64,000 nt of DNA from NCBI RefSeq assembly GCF_010548375.1, contig NZ_JAAGLY010000004.1:62001-126000 (forward strand), read 5' to 3'. A program made the translations under genes and the position numbers. A model generated the notes under the pieces. The model saw only the letters and a list, made by a program, of their open reading frames with translations, made no database searches and had not been told where the DNA came from. Shown one piece after another: positions 8,418 to 18,343 of the stretch. The DNA is from Streptomyces sp. SID13726 (GTDB lineage: Bacteria; Actinomycetota; Actinomycetes; Streptomycetales; Streptomycetaceae). Every line of letters starts with the position of its first letter. The first letter of the stretch is position 1.

Positions 8418-8750
8418 CACCGCTTCAGGAGCTCCCTGCTCAAACGCGAGGCGGCAGCGCTCGACCTGCTCGGCCACCTGCTCCATGAACCAGCGCATGA
8501 TCTCGTAGGGGATGACGCGCTCGTCGTGGCTGTGGATATGGACGGCCGGCTCCAAGCTCGGGTCCTCGTCGGGTATCACCGCCACCATGAAGGCAGCTCC
8601 GGGCAGGTGCGTCTCTGTGTTGGGAATCTCAGCCCATGCAGCTGGCGCCGGCACGGCCTCGCTCAGCTCCACACACCAGGCGTCGTCCGGCAACGCGTAG
8701 TGGAACTGGACGGCGTAGTGGCGGCCTGCATGAACGCGCAGCTCTGGCAT
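8412..8750 (-). CDS. Unknown small protein, possible immunity gene
   Basis: A 112-residue acidic protein starting MPELRVHAGRHYAVQFHYALP and ending EQGAPEAVE. No motif I recognise. The stop codon falls exactly at the degraded right end of the second IS, so the true C-terminus may have been altered by it. It lies on the strand of the toxin and immunity genes further upstream and has no obvious Shine-Dalgarno sequence. Position and size fit an accessory immunity protein, but that is only inference. Confidence 0.5.
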   Translation of the reverse strand: MPELRVHAGRHYAVQFHYALPDDAWCVELSEAVPAPAAWAEIPNTETHLPGAAFMVAVIPDEDPSLEPAVHIHSHDERVIPYEIMRWFMEQVAEQVERCRLAFEQGAPEAVE

Positions 8751-8882
8751 GCCCGCAGGCTGCCACAGCTGCGACGCCGGAGTCTCGCGAGTATCCGCTC
8801 AGCACCTGGTTGCCGCCGCACTGCCGACCATTTGCGGGACAGCTCTTAGCACCGCAAAGGACGAAACCGACGGTACCGAAAC

Positions 8883-9260
8883 TCATCCAATCGAGCCACA
8901 AAAAACCAATCGGCTCAAGAACTCTTCGAATGAACTCGCCACACGCCGAGGAATTTTATCCTCGTCAACACAGGAACCCGTCGGCTCCGCAAAGGGTCCT
9001 GATGCGGAGTAGTCATGCATCACAGCATCATGCCCGCCAGAAGGCATGTCACAAATGACCACCCCGATATCCGGATAGCCCCACTCAGCGATCATATCGA
9101 CGCTCCCAAGACCAGAACAAGAATCAATCCCCCACTTGCCACCGATCCCGAGAAGAGCTCGAATCTCGAAGTGATCGGCAGCCCAGGACGTCGAGAATTC
9201 AGTCGGGAAGCATCGCCGCCTCAAGACCTGCATACAAGTCACCGTCCTCAAACACTTCAC
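8883..9260 (-). pseudogene. SUKH (SMI1/KNR4) immunity gene fragment
   Basis: The C-terminal two thirds read like the end of a SUKH/SMI1-KNR4 immunity protein: WGYPDIGVVICDMPSGGHD, then a VMHDYSASGP segment and IPRRVASSFEEFLSRLV. The N-terminal part does not look native. In another frame a plausible start at 9275-9277 (MSEVFEDGDLYAGLEAAML) stops after about 21 codons, suggesting a frameshift between the two halves. GC content here is visibly lower than in the core genes. No toxin gene is attached, so it is an orphan remnant. Confidence 0.55.
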
Positions 9261-9377
9261 TCATCGCTACCCACCTCCGGAAAACCCTCCTGTATGCACT
9301 GTACGTTCGTGAGCCTCCGTCTCAATGAGCTTCTTCGAGTTGGCCGCCGGTCAAGTGACGGTGGATGAAGCGCAACG

Positions 9378-10115
9378 AACGAGGCTCCCGGCTGTTGATC
9401 GAGATGTCTGACATCTCAATCCCGTTGCTCGGGGGCCTCGTTGGTCGTCCATCCTGCTGCACTCGACCTGCCACATGCACTCGTGGAGTGGGTCACCATG
9501 CTGATCGTCACCCGTGATGGTGACCGCCGCTGCAAACTCTGTCAGTCCCGACGCGCGATGGTGGCACTGGTGTACCTGCGCGAACACGCCATCCTGGCAA
9601 GATCGCCGCTGGGTTCGGGATCAGCGAGTCCACCGCCCACGCCTACACCAGCCAGGTCATCGACCTGCTCACCGAACGGGCACCGGGCCTGCTGAAGGTC
9701 CTGCGCGAGACCGAGGCGGACTTCGTCCTGCGGGACGGAACCTTCGCCGAGTGCGACCGGGCCGGCGACGGCCGGGCCGACTATTCCCACAAACACCGAC
9801 GCCACGGCGTGAACGTGCAGTTCGTCACCGACCCCGGCGGCGAGCTGCTGTAGCTCTCGCCCGCCCCGCCAGACCACACGCACGACCTGACCACGGCCCG
9901 CACTCACCGGATCATCCGCATCTACGAGCGCCAGGGCGTTCCCCTCCTGGCCGATCTCGCCTACCAGGGCGGCGGCCCCTGGCTGACCACCGGCATCAAA
10001 CACAAGCCCTACAGGAACCCACCCCCGCCGAGAAACCCTCAACCGGGCACTGGCCGCGGCACGAACGCCAGCCGAACGCGGCATCGCCCGCTTGAAACCC
10101 TGATCACCACTGCAC
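9378..10115 (+). mobile_element. Degenerate IS5/IS1182-like transposase remnant
   Basis: An obvious transposase broken at several places. The start frame at 9441 (TTG; VVHPAALDLPHALVEWVTML) runs to about 9590. The reading then shifts to another frame (FGISESTAHAYTSQVIDLL, VLRDGTFAECDRAGDGR, then HKHRRHGVNVQFVTDPGGE), hits TAG at 9851-9853, continues through LADLAYQGGGPWLTTGIKHK, and shifts again near 10010 before AERGIARLK. Upstream, 9401-9417 is a perfect 8-bp-stem palindrome (GAGATGTCTGACATCTC) nested within a larger imperfect inverted repeat (AACGAGGC near 9377, GCCTCGTT near 9435), probably the element's left-end regulatory structure. Confidence 0.8.
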
Positions 10116-10154
10116 CTGTCCAGGCCGCCGACGAAGCCACCCTCGCCCGCTGAG

Positions 10155-10385
10155 CGAGAGGCCAATGGGCCATCAAATCCCAGCATTTCATCAGAGATGT
10201 GACCTCCGGCGAAGACGCCGGCCGGGCCCGCACCGGCAGCCTTCCCCGAGTCCTCGCCACCTTCCGCAGCCTGACGATCAGCCTCGCCCGCCCCGCCGGA
10301 TGGACAAACAACGCCGCCGCACACGACCCGTACCCAAACGACCCAGCCGACGCCCTGTGCTTGGCCGCTCAGGAGCCGTGGACCC
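10155..10385 (+). mobile_element. 3' remnant of an ISAs1-type transposase
   Basis: The frame reads WAIKSQHFIRDVTSGEDAGR, then ARTGSLPRVLATFRSLTISL and a variable tail. This matches the C-terminal signature of ISAs1-family transposases (HWxIENxLHWVRDVTxxEDxxxxRTGxxPRVxAxxRNLAI). No start codon, catalytic region or terminal repeats remain. It follows directly on the previous remnant, so elements have nested or piled up here. Confidence 0.65.
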
Positions 10386-10447
10386 CTCATCCCGAAGTCA
10401 GAAGCACCAAGCCGGTCACGATCACAGCCCGCATTTGTTCTGTCCGT

Positions 10448-10999
10448 CTACTGGTCAGAAATTCGACCAACCGCTTCTATCTCTCTCTGGATCCAGCGCT
10501 CGTCGTCCGCTTGAAGTACACCGTCTTCATCGACGAAGAAAATCCCGTCCCGGTAACACCCGACGAGAGTCTCGACCATTTGCTCGATGCTCCCGTAGGC
10601 GACTCTCGAATCCTCGCCGACCACGACACTGACGACATGCGATCGCGCTGTTTCCAGATCGTACGATGCCGCGTAAAAATCCCCCCCACCTGTACCGAGC
10701 AGCGGGAAGAAGTTCGACAGCAGGAGCGGATCACGTGGACTGTCGCGTCTCATCGCGGCGGATTCGGTGGCGGACAGCGGCTCATACCCAGGAACGAGAG
10801 CAGCGTCGTTCTGGGTTTGTCCGGGAAGATAAGCGACACCGTCACGCCAACTGAACCAGGTGGCAACATGCGAGGGGACTGGCCGACCGAAAACCTGCTC
10901 AAGGAACTCGACGGTTGCCCCAGGGTTCCCATGGGTCACGACGGGAAGATGCAGCCGTTCCGCTTCACCCCAGAGCTCCCTGATCAGTTCCTCAAGCAT
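10448..10999 (-). CDS. SUKH/SMI1-KNR4-like immunity protein
   Basis: A 183-residue cytoplasmic protein beginning MLEELIRELWGEAERLHLP. The central part (RPVPSHVATWFSWRDGVAYL, FFPLLGTGGGDFYAAS) follows the SUKH pattern seen in many contact-toxin immunity proteins. I chose ATG 10999 since AGGAGG ends 6 nt before it; ATG 11005 is too close to that site. It begins 11 bp after the toxin stop on the same strand, the standard toxin-immunity order, and likely neutralises the DNase domain at the toxin's C-terminus. The pairing is inferred from position. Confidence 0.78.
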   Translation of the reverse strand: MLEELIRELWGEAERLHLPVVTHGNPGATVEFLEQVFGRPVPSHVATWFSWRDGVAYLPGQTQNDAALVPGYEPLSATESAAMRRDSPRDPLLLSNFFPLLGTGGGDFYAASYDLETARSHVVSVVVGEDSRVAYGSIEQMVETLVGCYRDGIFFVDEDGVLQADDERWIQREIEAVGRISDQ

Positions 11000-11010
11000 G
11001 CCCATCCTCC

Positions 11011-14000
11011 TCAACGAACCTTGACCGCGAATTGGTCTCCGGGACCGACACCCGCAGTCCGATAGAACTCCTTGAGAGCCCAACCATGGCTGGAATTTAT
11101 CGACCCTGGAGAAAGTGTGAGCGTTGCTCCCGATCCGCCCTCAACGGTCGAAGCGAAAGGATACTCCTCCCAGGTTGCATTCGAAGCGAACTGCCGAGGC
11201 CTTGGGGCATGTGCTTGTGCTTGACGCCTGGCGGCTCTGGCGGCTGCTTCACCTCCGCCCCGCCTGGTAACGATCGCCGGAGCGCCATTGCTCACAGCCT
11301 TGAGGAAGTTGGCTGCTTGCGGCCCGTGAGCAGCCGAATCGATCTCGTGCACAGGAAGCACAGTTGCTTCCCCGGCAGAATCCACCGCGAATACCCTGCA
11401 GTTGTGGACAAGGATCGGGGTAGCCCCTGCGAGCACGTAGTACGTATGCAGGGTGGCGACCGTCAGGTCGTACGTGGTCTCGTGCCGGTGGAAATTCCGG
11501 ACGCCGACCAAAGTGACCGTGGCACCGGCCGCCGTGCGGAGCTTCGTACCCGGAGTCAGGTCGTGCGCGTCGGTCCAGCGGTGGTGGGTCACGTCCCAGA
11601 ACGGGTGGTGCCAGGTGGTGGTGAGGCTCTGGCGGGGTGTCGCCTGAGACCGCTGCGGCGAGCCTCGGCTCGGGGCCGCCTCCACCGTCAGCGCCGTGAA
11701 GTCCTTGTCCGTCTTCGTGACGATGACCTGCTGGATCTTTTCCGGAGCCGTCACGCCCGTCTGCGGATCTGTCGCCAAGACCGTGTCGCCGGCCTTCACC
11801 CTGCTGATCGGCTTCGACGTGCCGTCCGCCATCTCGACCCCGGTACCGGGGACAAAGCTGTGAACTGGGCAGCCGGCTCCCTCGACCGCATCCGCCCCGG
11901 CGTTCTCCGCTTCCGCGAAGGCCCGCTCCGCCCGCACCGCGTCCTCGGCCACCCTCGTGGCCTCTTCCGCGTCCTTCACCGCCGTATAGGCACGATCCAG
12001 CGCCCGCCAGATCTTGAAGGCCTCCACCCCGACCTTGATCGCTTTGAAGACCTTGCCCCAAGGGACCGCCGTCAGGGCCGTGTTGACGCAGCCCATGACA
12101 TCGCCCTTGGTGAAGCAGTTGTAGGCGTCGGTCAGGCCAATGACGTCCGCGACCAGGCTCAGTAGCTGATGCTTGAAACCGGAGACCTGCTTCTTCGCCG
12201 CGGCGGCTGCCGCGTTCGCCGTGGCCTTGGCCCGCTCCGCCGCCTTGACCTCGGCCTGCCGGTCGTAGGTCTTGCTGTTGATGTTCCCGCCGCCCGTACC
12301 CGTACCCTCGCCGAGCTTGTGGCCGTCGGTGCAGTTGCCGTGGTGGCAGTACGCGGTGTTGCTGCCGCCCGGGTCGACCGGGCCGGTCGTCACGTACCGG
12401 GTCGGGTTGCTCTTGCTGCCGCCGGTGCCGCCGATCGGGTAGCCGACACCGCACTGGTCGGCCATGCACAGGCCCGACGGGTCGGACTCGGTGACCGGGG
12501 AGTCACCGGCGTAGTCGTAGGCGTTCCAGGTCTGCGGTGACCCGGGGTCCAGCACGGGGTCGGCGCTGAGGAACCGGCCGATCGTCGGGTCGTACTCGCG
12601 GGCCCCCAGGTTGGTCAGACCCGTGTTGTCGTCCTGGACCCCACCGACGTAGCCCTGTTGGCCGATCCATGTCCCCGACTGGTCGCGCGTCTCACCGAAG
12701 GGTTTGTACTGGCGGCGGACGACCTGCTGGGTCTGCGAGTCGATCTGCAGGGTGCCGGTCCCCTGGCGGTCGGGGACGAGGTACGTGTACTTGCCGTCGG
12801 AGGAGTGCATGGCCACCGTCTCGCCGGCCATGGAGATGTAGCGCACCCCGTCGGCGCTGGTGGCGCCGGACTTGAGCGTGATCTCCTCGTCGCCGGTGTA
12901 GAGCGTGGTCGCGTCAGGGCTGCGGCGCAGCAGTAGGCCGCCGTCCGCGTCGTACAGGTACTTCGTGTCACCCGCAGACCCCGTCGAGGACAGTTCGGAG
13001 AGGTCGCCCTCGTCGTCGTAGGTGAGGGTGTCGGTGCCCGAACGGGTGGTGCGGGTAAGGGCGTTGCCGTCCGCGTCGTAGGTGTAGGAGTCGGTGGTGT
13101 TCGCCGTCGCGTCGCCCGGTACGACCGTGTCCACCTGGGACACCGCGTGAGCCGGGCCCGCGCCCGCCGCGACCGGTGTGTACGAGGAAGTGGCGTCCTT
13201 GGACGTGTTGCCCGAGGTGTCGTGGTCCACCTGGCTCGCGCGGGCGCCCGTCGCGTCGTAGCTCCACGACTGCCAGTACGGCGACGGACCGCCCACCGTC
13301 GAGGACGTGCCCGGCGCCGGTGTGGCCGCGCAGTCGTCGGTCGCGGTCCACGCTGACTTCAGTCGCTGCGCCCAGTCGTAGGAGAAGCACTGGGTGTCGG
13401 TCTGGCCGGTCTCCAGCTTGTCGGCGATCTTCGTGACGTTGCCGGACGGCTGGTAGGAGTACGTCGTCTTGTCGGCGATGGCCGTGCCGGACTGTGTGAC
13501 GGTGGAGGAGTCGGTCAGGCGGTGGGTCTGGTCGTCGTAGTTCAGGGTCTGCTGGACGAAGTTGCCGGAGATGCCGTAGGTGAACTGGTACGGCTCGTCG
13601 AACTCCGTGTAGGTGAGCTTGTCGACGTAGGACCAGCTGTTCGTGCCGCCACCGACTGCCGTGGGGCGGTCGAAGGCGTCGTAGGTGTAACCGACCGTCT
13701 CCCCCGGCAATTTGACGGCGGCCGGGTCCTGGTCGGTGTAACTGCGCAGCGTTCCGGTGAGGTTGTACGTGTTCTGGTGGATGTAGGTGCCCGCCAACGC
13801 GCCCTCGGCAGACGGGACGACGTCTTCGGTGGCCTGCGCCCAGCCGTGGCTGTCGTAGCCGAGAACCTTCTCGGTGTAGGCGGCGCCGGCGGTGCCTCCC
13901 ACGTAGCGGACGGAAGTGGTGGGCCGTTCCTTCTTCAGCGTGTCGTACGTCCAGGCCGCGAGTTCGTTGCCGGCCGCCTGAGGGACGCCGCCCGTCGTGT

Positions 14001-17000
14001 CGAACTCGGCTGTCTTGCGGCCCAGTTCGTCGTACTTGTAACTGATGGTCTTGCCACGTGCGTCGGTCGCGGTCAGCAGCTGGCCGGCGTCGTCGTAGGT
14101 GGAGGACGAGGTGCCGGTGTCGGGGTCGGTCTGGGAGGTGCGGCGGCCGAGGAGGTCGTAGTGGCTGCTCCAGGTGTGGCCCTGGCCGTCGTCCTGGCCG
14201 GTCTGGTGGCCGGCGTCGTCGTAGGAGTAGGTGGCGGTGTCCGCGGCGCCGGTGGGCGTGGTGCCGTGGTAGCGCAGCAGCTTGACCAGCTGGTCGCGGC
14301 CGTCGGTGTACGTGGTGGTGGGTGTGGCACCCGCGGGCGGCGTGACGTCGACGCGGTCGGAGCCCGGGTAGGCGGTGGTGGTGCGCCAGGTCTCCGAGGC
14401 GAAGGTGTAGGCGATCGAGGCCGTCACCCGGCCCGCGCCGTCGTAGACCGTGCCGGTCTGGGACGGGGTCTTGTCGTCGGGCGCGTCCACCAGCGTCCCG
14501 GTGGGACCACCGGAGTTGTAGTAGGAGTCGGAGCTGCTCACCGGCCAGCCGTGCGAGTCGTAGACGGTGTCGGTGATCGTCCGGCCGCCGTCGACGGTGG
14601 CGGTCTGCGTCTCCCGCGGGCGCAGCATCGCGTCGTAGATCGAGACGCTGGTGCGATAGGCGTTGCCGCCGGTCAGCGTCTGCGTGGTGACCGTGGACGG
14701 CACCGACGCCGAGAGACTGTAGCTGTACTTGGTGTTGGGGTTGTCGTCGGTCGGGAAGCCGGGGTTCCACACGGCGGTCAGCCGGCCCAGCGGGTCATAG
14801 GTGCTGGTGGTGGAGTAGCCGGCCGCATCCGTGGTCTTGAGGTCGAGTCCTCGGGCCGGGTCCAGGGTCGTCGTGGTGGTGAAGGCGGTCGTCTGGCCGG
14901 TGACCTTCGGTTTGGTGACCGTGAGGGAGGTCGGGGACGCGCCGGTGGTGGGGGTGTAGGCCGTGGTGGTGGTACGTCCGTCCGCGTCGGTCTCGGTGAG
15001 CTCGCGACCGTAGGTGTCGTAGGTGTTCTTCAGCGCCGTGATGTGGTGGACGGTTCCGTCGGCGGCGACCGAGTCGGCCTTCTGGACCATCGTGACGTCA
15101 CCCTTGGTGGGTGCGGTGGTGTTGTCCGTGGAGCCGTCGAAGAACGTCAGGTCGTCGCTGAGCAGGTCCTTCGTGTAGTCCGGTGTCGCCGAGCACTTGA
15201 CCGAGAGCTCCTGGACCCGGCGCGGCACCGGCAGGAGGCCGCCGTCCGCGTCGGTGTCGTACCAGGTGCGAGTGCACTTGTCGTCGGTGGACGTCGAGGT
15301 GTCGCCCAGGTCGTCGACGGCCGTGGGCAGTCCGGTGGCGCCGTCGATCGTGTAGTCGACCTCCGTGGTGCGCTTGGTGCCGTCCGCCTTGGTCGTCACC
15401 GTCCTGGCTCGCCCGATGTTGGTGCGGTGCGCCACCAGCGGGTCGAGACCCGCGTTCGTACGGGTCTGGGTGGCCGTCGTCGCCGAACTCCATGGGTCGG
15501 TGACACCGTCGGACAACAGGGCACCGCCGTCGCCGTTGTACGTCAGGGCCTCGAAGGACTGTCCGGCCAGCCAGTCGGAGTCCTTCTGCGGATCGTCGTT
15601 GGCGGTGTCGTCGAGGGTGACGCTGCGAGTGCCGGAGGACGTCTTGTCACCGTCCATGCCCCGGAAGAACGTCTCCCGGGACAGGGTGGTCGTTCCGGGG
15701 GACGTACCGGTGCGGGTCTCGACCGTGCCGTAGCCGCGCCACTGGTTCCAGGTGCGGTACTTGGCCTGGGTCAGCGGGTCGTCTCCGAAGTGCCAGGCGG
15801 GGTCGCCGAGGTACTTGTACGACGTCTGGACGGGCAGCCCGTGGGCCGTGGAGTCCTGTGCCGTCACGGAGTTGACGACGAACTTGTTGAACCAGTCCAG
15901 CTGGGGCGAGGTCTGGCCCGGCGGGGTCCAGTACTGCGGGTAGCAGCGGTAGGCGTTGGCGTCCGGGCTGGGCGGCAGGACGGCAGTGCCCGTGCGATGG
16001 CACTGCGGCGCGGAGTAGTTGACCGTGATCACCTCACCGGACTCGGTGGTGACCGTGGTGATCCGGTAACGGGTGATCGGCTGGTAGCCGTCCAGACCGT
16101 CGACGCGGTTGGCCAGCGCCTGTCCGGCGAACTGCACCGGCGGCAGGTCCAGGCTGCCGCCGTCCTTGCCGGTGTGCACGATCTGGCTCAGCCAGAGCGA
16201 GGGAGTAGTGGTGTCTCCCGTGGCGGGGAAGGTGTGGCTGAGCGTCCAGGCGTCGACGTCCTTGTAAGCGGTGCCGACCAGGATCTGGGTACGGATACCC
16301 GTCAGCCGCTTGGTGGTGAAGAAGGCCGGGCCGTGGTTGTCACAGGTACCCGTGGACGGGCAGGTCTGGTCGACGGGGACGTCCGGCCAGTGCGAGGCGT
16401 TGGCCGTCGTCATCTTGGCGGACGCGCAGTCGAAGGCGGAGTCGGCCAGACAGCGTTCGGAGGTGTCGAAGAAGACCTGGGCGGCGGCCGGCGCGGTGCT
16501 GTCGTAGACCTTTCCGGCCAGCTGCCCGTACTGGATCTTGGAGAGGTAACCGTCACGGGTGTACGGCGTCGGGGTCGTGGAGTTGTCCCGCCCGTAGTAG
16601 CCGGTCGTCGGCGTGTACCAGTAGCTGATGGCGTTGCCGTGCGGGTCGACGGTGTAGTCGAGGTTCCACCGGTAGCCCTGCTGGCACCAGGAGTCGGCGA
16701 AGGCGGACGCGTGGCACGGTTCGCCCGTGTCGTTGCCGTAGACCGGTGCCGTGAACACCGAGTTGGTGGTCGCGGCCCCGGTGGTCCAGCCCGGCAGGCG
16801 GTTCAGGCCGAAGTAGTACTTGGTGCCGTCGGCGGTGGTGACGACGAAGTACTCGTTGTCGTTGTCGCCGTTGACCGTGTCGGTCTTGATCTCGATCTTC
16901 TCGCCGTTGTCACCCTGCGGACGCCAGGCGCCGGTCTTGGAGTCGTGGACGAGCGTGTTGGACGAGCCGTTGAGCGACAGGGTCAGTGTGTCGACGTCGT

Positions 17001-18030
17001 CCGACCAGCATTCGTCCGAGGTCTTCGGTGAACCGCTCGCGGTGTCGTCGGAGCAGGAGGCGTAGCCGCGCTCGACGAATCCGGGCGAGTAGTCCCAGCC
17101 GTCGCCGATCCAGGAGGACTGGGCGTTGGTCGAGGAGGTACGGCCGTCGACGGCCTGTGAGCTGTATCCCAGGGACACGCTCGGGGTCAGGCTGCCGGGG
17201 ACGTCGGGCACGGAGATGGGGTACGAGTACGTGAAGGCGCCGCTCGAACCGCCGGCCGACCACTGGCCGGACGCGGCCAGGGAGGTGGCCGCATAGGTGC
17301 CGCCGCCGCCCGACGCGGTCGCTTCCGCCGCGAGCACCATGGGCTGTGCGGTGGTAGCGGCGGTCAGTGGGACGGCGGCCGAGACCGTCCGGGTCTTTGT
17401 GTCGTCGGTCGAGCTCAGCGGAGTCTGCTTGCGGCAGGAGGCGGCTTGAGGGGTCGTCAGGGCGCAGGCCGGAAGCTGTACGAGGCGCAGCCGGCCGGCC
17501 CAGTCACCACCGTAGGCGTCCTTGAACGCCGAGTAGTCCAGGCCCACTTGGGCGGTGCCTGTCCTGTCCGGCCGGACGGTGAAGACCACACCCCGCACCC
17601 CGAGCTTCCGCGCCGCCGTCTGCCCCGGCAGCGACACATGCACGCGCGTGCCCGCGGCTGCTCGGTGCGCCCCCTTCGCGGCGGCGACGGTCACCGGAAC
17701 ACCGTCGGCCCCCGCGGAAGCGACGCCCGATGCGGGAACCGCCACGTCGGCCGCGCCCTTGGCAGGCCAGGTCCGGTGCGCGTTGTCGGCGTTCCAGCGG
17801 GCCATGGAAGGTATCGCGACCCTCTTGCCCTTGACCGGGGAGACGGGTACCGAACGCTCCTTCTCGGCCTTGGCTAGATAGTCCACCCGTTGTCCTGAGG
17901 CAGCCGCGTTCGTCGGCGAGAGAATTCCGACGAGCAGACCCAGGGCGCCGATAGCGACGATCCACAGAGCGGGCGACCTTCGCACCCTCATGGTCTTTCT
18001 GTAAATCCGCCACTGATAATTACGACGCAC
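11011..18030 (-). CDS. Secreted Rhs/YD-repeat polymorphic toxin with HINT and NucA/NucB-like DNase tip
   Basis: A 2339-residue protein from GTG 18030, preceded by GGGGGG at 5 nt. A signal sequence (RVRRSPALWIVAIGALGLL) leads to an SpvB/Rhs-like N-terminal region (SLGYSSQAVDGRTSS, WIGDGWDYSPGFVERGY). YD repeats of the type YDxxGRLTAV and YDDAGQ fill the middle, and the Rhs core ends at AREYDPTIGRFLSADPVLDP (about residue 1820). A HINT autoprotease spans about 2053-2209 (CPVHSFVPGTGVEMADG at its start, TTWHHPFWD in the middle, TYYVLAGATPILVHNC at its end). The last ~130 residues hold the warhead: WEEYPFAST followed by EGG, then SSHGWALKEFY and GPGDQFAVKV, matching the NucA/NucB deoxyribonuclease family. 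It should be a secreted or cell-surface antibacterial toxin whose tip is released by HINT cleavage and degrades DNA. The adjacent SUKH-like gene is its immunity partner. Confidence 0.9.
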   Translation of the reverse strand: MRRNYQWRIYRKTMRVRRSPALWIVAIGALGLLVGILSPTNAAASGQRVDYLAKAEKERSVPVSPVKGKRVAIPSMARWNADNAHRTWPAKGAADVAVPASGVASAGADGVPVTVAAAKGAHRAAAGTRVHVSLPGQTAARKLGVRGVVFTVRPDRTGTAQVGLDYSAFKDAYGGDWAGRLRLVQLPACALTTPQAASCRKQTPLSSTDDTKTRTVSAAVPLTAATTAQPMVLAAEATASGGGGTYAATSLAASGQWSAGGSSGAFTYSYPISVPDVPGSLTPSVSLGYSSQAVDGRTSSTNAQSSWIGDGWDYSPGFVERGYASCSDDTASGSPKTSDECWSDDVDTLTLSLNGSSNTLVHDSKTGAWRPQGDNGEKIEIKTDTVNGDNDNEYFVVTTADGTKYYFGLNRLPGWTTGAATTNSVFTAPVYGNDTGEPCHASAFADSWCQQGYRWNLDYTVDPHGNAISYWYTPTTGYYGRDNSTTPTPYTRDGYLSKIQYGQLAGKVYDSTAPAAAQVFFDTSERCLADSAFDCASAKMTTANASHWPDVPVDQTCPSTGTCDNHGPAFFTTKRLTGIRTQILVGTAYKDVDAWTLSHTFPATGDTTTPSLWLSQIVHTGKDGGSLDLPPVQFAGQALANRVDGLDGYQPITRYRITTVTTESGEVITVNYSAPQCHRTGTAVLPPSPDANAYRCYPQYWTPPGQTSPQLDWFNKFVVNSVTAQDSTAHGLPVQTSYKYLGDPAWHFGDDPLTQAKYRTWNQWRGYGTVETRTGTSPGTTTLSRETFFRGMDGDKTSSGTRSVTLDDTANDDPQKDSDWLAGQSFEALTYNGDGGALLSDGVTDPWSSATTATQTRTNAGLDPLVAHRTNIGRARTVTTKADGTKRTTEVDYTIDGATGLPTAVDDLGDTSTSTDDKCTRTWYDTDADGGLLPVPRRVQELSVKCSATPDYTKDLLSDDLTFFDGSTDNTTAPTKGDVTMVQKADSVAADGTVHHITALKNTYDTYGRELTETDADGRTTTTAYTPTTGASPTSLTVTKPKVTGQTTAFTTTTTLDPARGLDLKTTDAAGYSTTSTYDPLGRLTAVWNPGFPTDDNPNTKYSYSLSASVPSTVTTQTLTGGNAYRTSVSIYDAMLRPRETQTATVDGGRTITDTVYDSHGWPVSSSDSYYNSGGPTGTLVDAPDDKTPSQTGTVYDGAGRVTASIAYTFASETWRTTTAYPGSDRVDVTPPAGATPTTTYTDGRDQLVKLLRYHGTTPTGAADTATYSYDDAGHQTGQDDGQGHTWSSHYDLLGRRTSQTDPDTGTSSSTYDDAGQLLTATDARGKTISYKYDELGRKTAEFDTTGGVPQAAGNELAAWTYDTLKKERPTTSVRYVGGTAGAAYTEKVLGYDSHGWAQATEDVVPSAEGALAGTYIHQNTYNLTGTLRSYTDQDPAAVKLPGETVGYTYDAFDRPTAVGGGTNSWSYVDKLTYTEFDEPYQFTYGISGNFVQQTLNYDDQTHRLTDSSTVTQSGTAIADKTTYSYQPSGNVTKIADKLETGQTDTQCFSYDWAQRLKSAWTATDDCAATPAPGTSSTVGGPSPYWQSWSYDATGARASQVDHDTSGNTSKDATSSYTPVAAGAGPAHAVSQVDTVVPGDATANTTDSYTYDADGNALTRTTRSGTDTLTYDDEGDLSELSSTGSAGDTKYLYDADGGLLLRRSPDATTLYTGDEEITLKSGATSADGVRYISMAGETVAMHSSDGKYTYLVPDRQGTGTLQIDSQTQQVVRRQYKPFGETRDQSGTWIGQQGYVGGVQDDNTGLTNLGAREYDPTIGRFLSADPVLDPGSPQTWNAYDYAGDSPVTESDPSGLCMADQCGVGYPIGGTGGSKSNPTRYVTTGPVDPGGSNTAYCHHGNCTDGHKLGEGTGTGGGNINSKTYDRQAEVKAAERAKATANAAAAAAKKQVSGFKHQLLSLVADVIGLTDAYNCFTKGDVMGCVNTALTAVPWGKVFKAIKVGVEAFKIWRALDRAYTAVKDAEEATRVAEDAVRAERAFAEAENAGADAVEGAGCPVHSFVPGTGVEMADGTSKPISRVKAGDTVLATDPQTGVTAPEKIQQVIVTKTDKDFTALTVEAAPSRGSPQRSQATPRQSLTTTWHHPFWDVTHHRWTDAHDLTPGTKLRTAAGATVTLVGVRNFHRHETTYDLTVATLHTYYVLAGATPILVHNCRVFAVDSAGEATVLPVHEIDSAAHGPQAANFLKAVSNGAPAIVTRRGGGEAAARAARRQAQAHAPRPRQFASNATWEEYPFASTVEGGSGATLTLSPGSINSSHGWALKEFYRTAGVGPGDQFAVKVR

Positions 18031-18343
18031 TGCTGCCCCCCATTTCAGCACGGTTGTCGATGGATATTCGACCAGACGGTCCCCCACCCTTCACAGCAAA
18101 TCCACACCTAGAAAAGGTATGGAGATCACCACGCATCGCCCCTTGTTCGACCAAACTTGGCGGGCGAATCAGTCAACTTCCCCACGAACACGCCCTATTG
18201 CTCGGCAACATCACCATCCACCCCACGGGAAAGCAAAGTTGTACACCTCATTCACATATCTGTTGTCGGCTTGACACAGATACGAGTAGCCTCCCTCGCG
18301 CCTACTCCATGGGCTTTCCACTCGGACTCGAACTGGGGGTCAG
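18031..18343. promoter_or_regulatory. Divergent intergenic region of the toxin locus
   Basis: A 313-bp gap between the Rhs toxin (leftward) and the 1389-residue secreted protein (rightward). It is noticeably richer in A+T than its surroundings, especially 18060-18280. On the plus strand TTGTCG near 18263 and TAGCCT near 18287 are spaced about 18 bp and could form a promoter for the rightward gene. No gene or RNA seen. A shared control region would co-express both secreted proteins. Confidence 0.4.

Noticed and set aside
13522..17031. A 1169-codon open frame on the strand opposite the Rhs toxin
   Set aside because: It is the mirror of the YD-repeat region: high third-position GC in the real gene removes stops from the antisense frame. 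Its composition (V, G, R, D) has no protein-family character.
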